A stretch of DNA of 17,824 nt from an uncultured Campylobacter sp. GTDB lineage: Bacteria; Campylobacterota; Campylobacteria; Campylobacterales; Campylobacteraceae. A program made the position numbers and the translations under genes. The stretch is taken from assembly GCF_937890585.1 (NCBI RefSeq), contig NZ_CALACG010000150.1:1-17824 (forward strand). The letters run 5' to 3'. The stretch's first letter is position 1; every line of letters begins with the position of its first letter. Under the pieces are notes generated by a model, which saw only the letters and a list, made by a program, of their open reading frames with translations, searched no databases and was not told the DNA's origin. This document shows positions 6,483-12,910 of the stretch, one piece after another.

Positions 6483-7999
6483 TGCTAATCAATCTAATAA
6501 GCTCTATCGTCGTTTTTGTCGTATCAATGGGCATAAATTTCTTTCTTACGCCATTTATCTTAAAGAGCCTTGGCAACGAGGCATTTGGCTTTGTAGGCCT
6601 TAGCAACGCCATCGTTAGCTACGCCGCAGTCGTGAGCGTGGCTATAAACTCAGTGAGTGGCCGCTTTGTCGCTCATGCGTGGCACAAAAAAGATCTAAGC
6701 CTTGCAAACACCTACTACTCATCAGTGCTTGTGGTAAATATCTTCTTTTGTGCCGTTGTCGTGGCGATAAGCTCTGTTTTCATACTAAATTTGCAAAGCT
6801 TTTTAAATGTCCCTGAAAATTTACTTTTTGATGTGAGAATGACCCTTGTTTTTTACTTTATAAATTTCTGCGTTGGGCTATTTAACGGCGTTTTGACGGT
6901 ATGTGCCTTTGTGACAAACAAGCTCTATCTGCTCTCCATCAGAAATGCCATCTCAAGCGCGATCCTAGCAGCCCTTATCGTCGCACTTTTTTACTTTTTC
7001 AAGCCATTTATCTCATATATCGCCATTTCAGCGCTAGTTGCTAGCCTTTTTGTCTTTTTTAGCACCATTTTTATGTCTGCTCGCATCACGCCAGAGTTAA
7101 AATTTAGCCTTAGTAAATTTGACTTTTCTAAGATTAAAGAGCTTTTAAGCTCTGGCATTTGGAACAGCTTTAATGCGCTAAACCGCATACTTTTAACAGG
7201 CATGGACCTTTTTATCTGCAACATTTTCGTAAGTGCAAACGCCACTGGTCTTCTTTCAGTCGCCAAGGCTGCCCCTATCATACTTGAGAGCTTTGTAGCG
7301 CAGCTTAGCGGTATCTTTGCGCCAAAATTTGTCGAGCTTTACTCTAAAAATTTGATCACGGACCTCATAAAAGAGGCTAAATTTTCGATGAAGGTGATCG
7401 CCTTTGTGATGAGTGCTCCAGCTGCATTTTTCGTCGTTTTTGGGCTGGATTTCTACACGCTTTGGCTACCTTTTAAAAGCGCAGATGAGGTTAAATTTAT
7501 CTACAATGTCTCGATGATCACGCTAGTGCCGATCGTCTTTATAAGCTTTGTTTTTTCGCTTTTTAACCTTGATAGCGCGACAAACAAGCTTCGTCGACCA
7601 GCCATTGCCAACACTATCCTTGGCGTTAGCACGATCATAGCGCAGATCGCACTGCTTAAATTTAGTGGTTACGGCGTTTATGGCATCGTCATCGTCGCAG
7701 CCATTTTTTATAGCATAAGAATTCTTGGCTTTGACCTTATAAATGCCGCCTTAAATTTAGAGGTGAGGCTCACCACGTTTTACGGGGTTTATTTTAAAAA
7801 TTTAGCCGTTTTTGCGCTCTGCGTGCTTGCGATGTTTGCCTGCAAGGACTTTGTGAGCTTAGATAACTGGCTAAAATTTGCTATCTTTGCTGCGATATAC
7901 GCTGGCGCAGCTTATGTTTTGGGATATTTTTTGTTTTTTAATGCCTTCGAGCGAGGCATAGTTTGGCGTAAAATTTTAAAAAAATTTAAAAGGTCTTAA
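6482..7999 (+). CDS. wzx: Wzx/RfbX-like polysaccharide flippase (MOP superfamily)
   Basis: 505 residues made almost wholly of hydrophobic segments (roughly 12-14 membrane spans), with short charged loops and a basic C-terminus (KKFKR). The start (NLISSIVVFVVSMGINFFLTPFILKSLG is spread over residues 3-31), the GFVGLSNAI and the WNSFNALNRILLTGMDLFICN region resemble Wzx/polysaccharide-biosynthesis flippases, which move undecaprenyl-diphosphate-linked oligosaccharides across the inner membrane. In C. jejuni this step is done by the ABC protein PglK, encoded between galE and the glycosyltransferases; here this unrelated transporter lies in the same interval and no PglK is present in the window. 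Starts 1 base inside the pglB2 stop (TAATG) with only a weak AGG upstream, so translation probably depends on re-initiation. No substrate can be read from the sequence. Family call is by eye and fairly sure; replacement of PglK is inference. Confidence 0.8.
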   Translation: MLINLISSIVVFVVSMGINFFLTPFILKSLGNEAFGFVGLSNAIVSYAAVVSVAINSVSGRFVAHAWHKKDLSLANTYYSSVLVVNIFFCAVVVAISSVFILNLQSFLNVPENLLFDVRMTLVFYFINFCVGLFNGVLTVCAFVTNKLYLLSIRNAISSAILAALIVALFYFFKPFISYIAISALVASLFVFFSTIFMSARITPELKFSLSKFDFSKIKELLSSGIWNSFNALNRILLTGMDLFICNIFVSANATGLLSVAKAAPIILESFVAQLSGIFAPKFVELYSKNLITDLIKEAKFSMKVIAFVMSAPAAFFVVFGLDFYTLWLPFKSADEVKFIYNVSMITLVPIVFISFVFSLFNLDSATNKLRRPAIANTILGVSTIIAQIALLKFSGYGVYGIVIVAAIFYSIRILGFDLINAALNLEVRLTTFYGVYFKNLAVFALCVLAMFACKDFVSLDNWLKFAIFAAIYAGAAYVLGYFLFFNAFERGIVWRKILKKFKRS

Positions 8000-8761
8000 A
8001 TGAATGAAATTTATCTGATCTCTTTGGCAAAAGACACTAAAAGGCGCGAGCTTTTGCAGCAAAAATTTAGCTCTTATGATAGCTTTAATCTAATAGACGC
8101 AGTTGATGGCAGGGAGCTAAACGCGAGGGAGTACTACAAGATCATTTCGCCATCATTTAAAGCTTACGGCAAGGTTCTAAGCCCAGCAGAGGTTGGCTGC
8201 TCGCTCTCGCACGTCAAAGCTTACGAGGCATTTTTGGCAAGTGATGCGAAATTTGCCCTCATCTTTGAAGATGACGTGATAGGGGGTGATCATGCCATAA
8301 AAGAGGCCTTTTTAGCAGCTAGCAAGATGCCTGAAAACAGCGTGCTGATATGTGGCATGCAAGATGGGCTGGAGGGCAGGTTTAGCGCCTTTGGCAAAAA
8401 GGTGGATGCTAGCCTAAGTAAGCCTCTTTGGCAGGTCTCAAAGCACTCATTTTCAAGCATTTATAGAGCAGGGGCCTATGTGCTAACTAAAAAAAGCGCT
8501 AAAAATTTGCTTGAAATTCACAAAAATGCGCTTTGCACGACTGACGTTTGGGACTATTTACTAGGCGTTAATGGCATGCAGATGTATTTTTGCGACCTTT
8601 TTTCGCATCCAACTGATCTTAGTGGCTCAAACATCGAGGGCGAGCGCCTTGAGAGAGGTTACAGCGCAAATTTAAAGGCCTACATAAAAACAATTAAATT
8701 TATACTTTGCTCACGGCTTGAAAAACTTCAAGGCTATGAGAGAATTTTTAAAAGGGGCTAA
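8000..8761 (+). CDS. Glycosyltransferase family 25 (LOS/LPS-type)
   Basis: 253-residue cytosolic-face glycosyltransferase. Seen: N-terminal MNEIYLISLAKDTKRRE, the start pattern of GT25 enzymes, LIDAVDGREL (31-40), the GT25 signature GCSLSH (66-71) and the metal-binding EDDV (90-93) in FALIFEDDV, and AGAYVLTKKSA in the second half. GT25 enzymes are usually beta-galactosyl- or related transferases of LOS/LPS outer core; none is part of the C. jejuni pgl locus. Donor and acceptor cannot be determined. The ATG directly abuts the wzx stop (TAAATG) with AAAAGG 6 bases upstream, and the stop touches the pglI ATG, so it belongs to the same transcript. Context suggests addition of a species-specific sugar, perhaps a uronic acid, to the N-glycan or to a second glycan made by this block; that is a guess. 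Confidence 0.85.
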   Translation: MNEIYLISLAKDTKRRELLQQKFSSYDSFNLIDAVDGRELNAREYYKIISPSFKAYGKVLSPAEVGCSLSHVKAYEAFLASDAKFALIFEDDVIGGDHAIKEAFLAASKMPENSVLICGMQDGLEGRFSAFGKKVDASLSKPLWQVSKHSFSSIYRAGAYVLTKKSAKNLLEIHKNALCTTDVWDYLLGVNGMQMYFCDLFSHPTDLSGSNIEGERLERGYSANLKAYIKTIKFILCSRLEKLQGYERIFKRG

Positions 8762-9694
8762 ATGAGCGAGCCATTAATAAGCATAGTAACCGCGACTTAT
8801 AAGCGTCCAGAGCTTTTACAAAAGGCCATAAAAAGCGCTCTAGCTCAAAGCTATAAAAACTTAGAAATAGTTGTAACAGATGACGGCGATGACGAGAGTG
8901 CGAGAGAAATTTGTAAGAGTTTTAACGACGCTAGGATCAAATTTGTAAAAAACAGCGCTCACAAAAAGAGTCCAAATGGCAATAAAAATAACGGCTTTGA
9001 TAACGCAACAGGCGAGTTTGTCTGCTTGCTTGACGATGACGATGAGCTTTTGCCAGATGCTATAAAAGAGTGTTATGAAATTTTAAAAAGTGGCGAGTAT
9101 TCGTGCGTTTTTGCAGACGCGATCTGCGAAAAAGATGGCGTGATGACCGAGATGATAGCTGGTAGAAGCCCATATAACAAGAGTGGGGCAATGAGTAAGG
9201 TTGATTATCACTGCGGGCGGATAAATGGTGAGTATTTTAAGCTTTTTTCACGTGAATTTATAGATGGTTTTAGGTTTGACGAGAGCAGTTTTGGTGGCGA
9301 AAATGAGCTTTATATCCGCTTTTTTGAAAAAAATGTCTTCTATCTTAAAAAGCCACTTTATATCTACCGCATCGCAAGAAGCGATAGTGCGACGCTAAAT
9401 GCCAGCAAACACGCTTTAAACGTCGCAAACGCCTACATCAAAACAGCAAATATGCACTACGACATCGCTATAAAAAATGAGCCAAAATTTCTAGCTATCC
9501 AGTATAAAAATGCCGCTTATTACGCCAAAATAGCAGGCGAATATGGCCTGATGCTAAGTTGCATTTTTAAAAGCCTTAGTATTAAATTTAGTAAAGAGGC
9601 GCTTATATTTTTGCTACTTAGCCCACTTCCAAGTGGCATTTTACCGGCACTTTCAAAGCTTAGAGTGAAGATAAAACAAAGGTTTGGCATATGA
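8762..9694 (+). CDS. pglI: PglI-like family 2 glycosyltransferase (N-glycan branching)
   Basis: 310 residues, same length class as C. jejuni PglI, the GT2 enzyme that adds the branching sugar (glucose in C. jejuni) to the lipid-linked N-glycan at the inner face of the membrane. Seen: SIVTATYKRPELLQKAIKS (7-25), TDD (39-41), the PglI-type insert PNGNKNNG (71-78), ATGEFVCLLDDDDE with the DDDDE metal/nucleotide motif (91-95), YRIARSDSATLNASK, and a C-terminal IFKSLSIK segment with a hydrophobic stretch and basic tail, all alignable with C. jejuni PglI. The sugar transferred may differ from glucose: non-thermotolerant campylobacters can carry GlcNAc branches. AAAGGGG lies 4 bases before the ATG. 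The stop overlaps the next start by 4 bases. In C. jejuni pglI follows pglH; here it precedes the pglH-like pair. Confidence 0.88.
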   Translation: MSEPLISIVTATYKRPELLQKAIKSALAQSYKNLEIVVTDDGDDESAREICKSFNDARIKFVKNSAHKKSPNGNKNNGFDNATGEFVCLLDDDDELLPDAIKECYEILKSGEYSCVFADAICEKDGVMTEMIAGRSPYNKSGAMSKVDYHCGRINGEYFKLFSREFIDGFRFDESSFGGENELYIRFFEKNVFYLKKPLYIYRIARSDSATLNASKHALNVANAYIKTANMHYDIAIKNEPKFLAIQYKNAAYYAKIAGEYGLMLSCIFKSLSIKFSKEALIFLLLSPLPSGILPALSKLRVKIKQRFGI

Positions 9695-10749
9695 AGGTTT
9701 TATTTGTCACATCAACGCTTAGAAGTGGCGGTGCGGAGCGAGTTTGCGCGGTGATCGCATCAAGGTTTAGCATGGATCACGAGGTAAGCCTTGTTAAATT
9801 TGATAAAGACGAGCCATTTTACGAGCTAGCAAGTGGCGTAAAGCTCATAAATTTGGGCGTTGGGGCTGATGAGCTTGGCTTGGTTGGAAATTTAAAAAAG
9901 AGAGTTTCAAAGGTGCTTGCTTTAAGAGCGCTCATAAGAGAGGGCAAATTTGATGCTGTGATATCATTTTTAGACGCCGTAAATACCTTGGTGATCTTTA
10001 GCTCAGCGGGTCTAAAAACACCTGTAATCATAAGCGAACACACAAACTATCTTGCGCCAAAAAGAGCCATTTTTAAGTTGCTAAGACGCCTTAGCTATCC
10101 ATTTGCAAACGCACTTAGTGTCTTAAGCGACGAGGATCTTGGCTACTACTCGAAATTTTGCAAAAATGTGATGAAAATTTACAACCCACTTTTTGAAGAG
10201 ATACGCAGTGAGAGCTTTGATAAAGAAAATTTAGTCATCTTTGTTGGCAGGCTAAATAAGATAAAAAACTGCGAAATGTTTGTAAGAGTAGCTGCAAGCT
10301 TAAAGCAAAGCGGCTATAAATTTGCCGTGGCTGGAGATGGCGGCGAGAGGGTAAATTTAGAAAATTTAGCTAAAAGCTTGGGCGCTGATATCCAGTTTTT
10401 AGGCAATGTTAGCGACATCGCTTCGCTTTATAAAAGGGCAAAGGTGCTGCTCTCTTGCTCAAATTTCGAGGGTCTTGGAAACACCTTGATAGAGGCGATA
10501 AACTATGACTGCGTGCGGGTTGCGACAAGGACTAGCGGGGCAAAAGAGCTTATAAAAGATGGCTTTGATGGCTTGCTTTGCGAGATAAATGACGCTGATC
10601 AGATGAGCGAAAAGCTTGCAAATTTGCTGCAAAATGAGGCTAAAATGGGCGAATTTGCTAAAAACGCAAGAGCTAGACTTGATGAGTTTAGCGTGGAGCA
10701 AATTTATAAAAAATGGCTGGAGCTTTTAAGGCTTGGAGGTGTGAAGTGA
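9691..10749 (+). CDS. pglH: PglH-like GT4 glycosyltransferase, first copy
   Basis: 352-residue GT-B (family 4) enzyme resembling C. jejuni PglH, which adds the last three alpha-1,4 GalNAc units of the N-glycan processively. Seen: LRSGGAERVC (10-19), a basic amphipathic stretch LKKRVSKVLALRALIREGK (68-86) that lines up with the helix PglH uses to hold the lipid pyrophosphate, ISFLDAVNT (91-99), SEH with His117, LRRLSYPFANALSVL (131-145), GRLNKIKN (186-193), AGDGG (214-218) and the nucleotide-sugar EX7E pair Glu260/Glu268. ATG overlaps the pglI stop by 4 bases, with AAAGG 8 bases upstream. A second PglH-like gene follows at once and the two have clearly diverged, so they probably divide the work of C. 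jejuni PglH, perhaps with different donors or linkages. Which one is the true PglH counterpart is open. Confidence 0.83.
   Translation: MKVLFVTSTLRSGGAERVCAVIASRFSMDHEVSLVKFDKDEPFYELASGVKLINLGVGADELGLVGNLKKRVSKVLALRALIREGKFDAVISFLDAVNTLVIFSSAGLKTPVIISEHTNYLAPKRAIFKLLRRLSYPFANALSVLSDEDLGYYSKFCKNVMKIYNPLFEEIRSESFDKENLVIFVGRLNKIKNCEMFVRVAASLKQSGYKFAVAGDGGERVNLENLAKSLGADIQFLGNVSDIASLYKRAKVLLSCSNFEGLGNTLIEAINYDCVRVATRTSGAKELIKDGFDGLLCEINDADQMSEKLANLLQNEAKMGEFAKNARARLDEFSVEQIYKKWLELLRLGGVK
10735..10739 (+). promoter_or_regulatory. Ribosome binding site setting the second pglH-like start
   Basis: GGAGG ends 6 bases before the GTG at 10746. It supports that GTG (giving MKILFVIAALRNGGAER) over an in-frame ATG 33 bases upstream at 10713, which would add an unlikely leader overlapping the previous gene. 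Confidence 0.65.
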
Positions 10750-11789
10750 AAATCCTTTTTGTCATCGCCGCACTTAGAAACGGTGGGGCTGAGCGCGTGC
10801 TAAACGTGCTTGCAAATGAGCTTTGCAAAGACAATGAAATCACTATCGCCCTGCTTGAAGAGGATCTTGGACTTTATAAATTTAGTGAAAAGATAAAGAT
10901 CATAAACCTTAATGTGAGTGGCTCTGGGTTGGCTTTGAAATTTAAGAAAATTTTGGCTCTTAGAGCGCTTTTTAAGGAGCAAAGGGCTGATCTGATAATT
11001 AGCTTTATCGACTGGACAAACGTCGCTTGCGTGCTGGCAAATTTGGGGTTAAAGAGCAAACTAATAGCAACCGAGCACCACGAGCATAGCTACTTAAAAA
11101 GCAAAATCGCAAGCGCTATGCGTGACTTTTCGTATAAATTTGTAGATGGTTTAAGCGTGCTAAGTAAAAGCGACTACGACTACTATAAATTTGCCAAAAA
11201 TCGCGAGGTCATACATAATCCACTTTTTATCGACGTGCCTGAAATTTGCGAGAAGCAAAACGTCATCTTAAGCGTGGCAAGGCTGGAGACGGTAAAGGGC
11301 TATGATGTCTATTTTGAGGCGCTTAGTAAGGTAGATAAGAGCTTGCTTGATGGCTGGGAGATAAAGATCGCAGGCAGTGGCAGGCAAGAGAGTGAGTTAA
11401 AGCAAATGGCGTTAAATTTAGGGCTTAGCGTCAAATTTCTAGGTCACATGAGTGATGTTAGTAAGCTTTATAGCGAGGCAAAAATTTTCACTCTTTGCTC
11501 AAGAAGTGAGGGGCTTTCAAACGTGTTAATCGAATCAGGCGCATTTGGCTGCGCTAGGCTAAGTAGCGACACCGTGGGGGCAAGAGAGCTTATAAATGAC
11601 GGCATAGACGGACTTATCTTTAAAAATGGCGACGCAAATGATCTAAAAGAGAAGCTTGAGATGCTTTTAAAAGATGAAAATTTAAGGCAAAAACTAGCAA
11701 AAAACGCCAGAGAAAGCGCAAATTTATTTAGCAAAGAAAATATCATCAAGCAGTGGCGAGAATTTATAAAAAAGGTTGTTAGCAAGTGA
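10746..11789 (+). CDS. pglH2: PglH-like GT4 glycosyltransferase, second copy
   Basis: 347-residue family 4 glycosyltransferase, paralogous to the gene just upstream and also alignable with C. jejuni PglH along its length. Seen: LRNGGAERVL (10-19), basic helix region LKFKKILALRALFKEQR (64-80), ISFIDWTNVACV (85-96), TEHHEH with His111 (109-114), HNPLF (157-161), ARLETVKGYD (178-187), AGSG (209-212), and the EX7E pair Glu255/Glu263 in SEGLSNVLIE. Acts on the cytosolic face on an undecaprenyl-linked acceptor, presumably with UDP-HexNAc; donor not readable. GTG start in a GTGA overlap with the previous stop, supported by GGAGG. The stop overlaps the pglJ GTG by 4 bases, so the three GT4 genes are a coupled row. 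Tandem duplication followed by divergence is the likely origin; sequence similarity is moderate, so the duplication is old. Confidence 0.83.
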   Translation: MKILFVIAALRNGGAERVLNVLANELCKDNEITIALLEEDLGLYKFSEKIKIINLNVSGSGLALKFKKILALRALFKEQRADLIISFIDWTNVACVLANLGLKSKLIATEHHEHSYLKSKIASAMRDFSYKFVDGLSVLSKSDYDYYKFAKNREVIHNPLFIDVPEICEKQNVILSVARLETVKGYDVYFEALSKVDKSLLDGWEIKIAGSGRQESELKQMALNLGLSVKFLGHMSDVSKLYSEAKIFTLCSRSEGLSNVLIESGAFGCARLSSDTVGARELINDGIDGLIFKNGDANDLKEKLEMLLKDENLRQKLAKNARESANLFSKENIIKQWREFIKKVVSK

Positions 11790-12910
11790 AAAAATTAGCC
11801 GTTTTTTTATACTCGATGGGGCCTGGCGGGGCTGAGCGAAATGTGGCAAATTTACTGCCATTTTTGGTAAAACGCTATGAAGTTCATCTCATCTTAATGA
11901 GCAAGGTCATAGCCTATGAGATCCCAAGCGAGGTGAAAATCCACTTTATAGAAAATAGCGATCCTTACGAGAGCGGGCTAAAGAAGCTTGCAAGGCTCTT
12001 TTTAGCGATGCCAATGCTTGCCTTTAAATATAAAAAGCTCTGTCAAAACTTAGGCATCGACACGCAGTTTGTGCTGATGAACCGCCCATGCTACATCGCT
12101 GGAGTTGCTAGGATTTTAGGGCTAAAGGCTAGGCTGGTTATCAGCGAGCGAAGCTGTCCGTCGATCCTATATAAAGACGATCTAAGCGGCAGAGTTAATA
12201 AATTTTTACTCACTCATCTTTATAAAAAAGCTGATCTAATCCTCGCAAATGCAGCTGGCAATAAAGAGGATCTGGTGCGAAATTTTGGCATGAGCGAGGC
12301 AAAAACAAAGGTGCTTTATAACGCCCTTGATCTAAAAACTATAAATTTGCTAAAAGATGAGCCACTAGAGGATGGCTTTAAGCCATTTTTCATAAACATA
12401 GGCCGCCTTGATAGCGGTAAAAATCAAGCCATGCTAATAAAAATAATCGCTTCGATTAGCGACCCTCGCGCCACGCTTGGCATCCTTGGCAAAGGGCCTT
12501 TAAAAGATGAGCTGCAAAATTTGATAGACAAATTTGGCGTGGGTGATCGAGTAAAGCTTCTTGGCACTGATAAAAACCCTTTTAGGCATATAAAAAACGC
12601 CTCTTGCTTGCTTTGTGCTTCGCGTTTTGAGGGCTTTTCAAATGTCTTGCTTGAAGCGCTAGCATGCGAAAAAACTATCATCTCAACCGAACATAAGAGC
12701 GGCGCAAAGGAGCTTTTGGGCGATAGTGAGTTTGGCATTTTAGTACCTGTTGATGACGAAAATGCGATGAAAGAGGCGATGATAAAAGTGCTTAACGAGC
12801 CAAAGATAAGGCAAAATTTTGAAAATGTTGCGTATAATCGGGCTAAATTTTTTGATAGTGAAAATATAGCGAGCGAGCTTATAAATTTTTTGGAAAATCC
12901 TAATGAATAG
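11786..12910 (+). CDS. pglJ: PglJ GalNAc/HexNAc transferase (GT4)
   Basis: 374-residue GT-B enzyme closely matching C. jejuni PglJ, which adds the third sugar (second GalNAc) to the undecaprenyl-diphosphate glycan. Seen: LAVFLYSMGPGGAERNVANL (4-23), VHLILM and AYEIPSEVKIHFIE in the N-terminal domain, FKYKKLCQNLGIDTQFV (80-96), MNRPCYIA, GRLDSGKN (206-213), LGILGKGPLKDEL (231-243) and the EX7E pair Glu282/Glu290 in FEGFSNVLLE, followed by HKSGAKELLGDSEFG. GTG start overlapping the previous stop by 4 bases; the last 8 bases overlap the canonical pglB start. It is followed by pglB-pglA-pglC-pglD as in C. jejuni. The PglJ match is markedly closer than that of the two PglH-like genes, so the assignment is firm. 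Confidence 0.92.
   Translation: MKKLAVFLYSMGPGGAERNVANLLPFLVKRYEVHLILMSKVIAYEIPSEVKIHFIENSDPYESGLKKLARLFLAMPMLAFKYKKLCQNLGIDTQFVLMNRPCYIAGVARILGLKARLVISERSCPSILYKDDLSGRVNKFLLTHLYKKADLILANAAGNKEDLVRNFGMSEAKTKVLYNALDLKTINLLKDEPLEDGFKPFFINIGRLDSGKNQAMLIKIIASISDPRATLGILGKGPLKDELQNLIDKFGVGDRVKLLGTDKNPFRHIKNASCLLCASRFEGFSNVLLEALACEKTIISTEHKSGAKELLGDSEFGILVPVDDENAMKEAMIKVLNEPKIRQNFENVAYNRAKFFDSENIASELINFLENPNE

Noticed and set aside
10713..10745. Upstream ATG for the second PglH-like gene
   Set aside because: It adds an 11-residue leader inside the previous gene; GTG at 10746 has GGAGG and gives the conserved start.
11468..11785. Antisense open frame of about 105 codons within the second pglH-like gene
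   Set aside because: Low-complexity Ser/Phe/Leu-rich translation typical of the complement of a Campylobacter gene; no ribosome binding site and no family resemblance. The same applies to other antisense open frames, for example 12424-12738 and 16804-17154.
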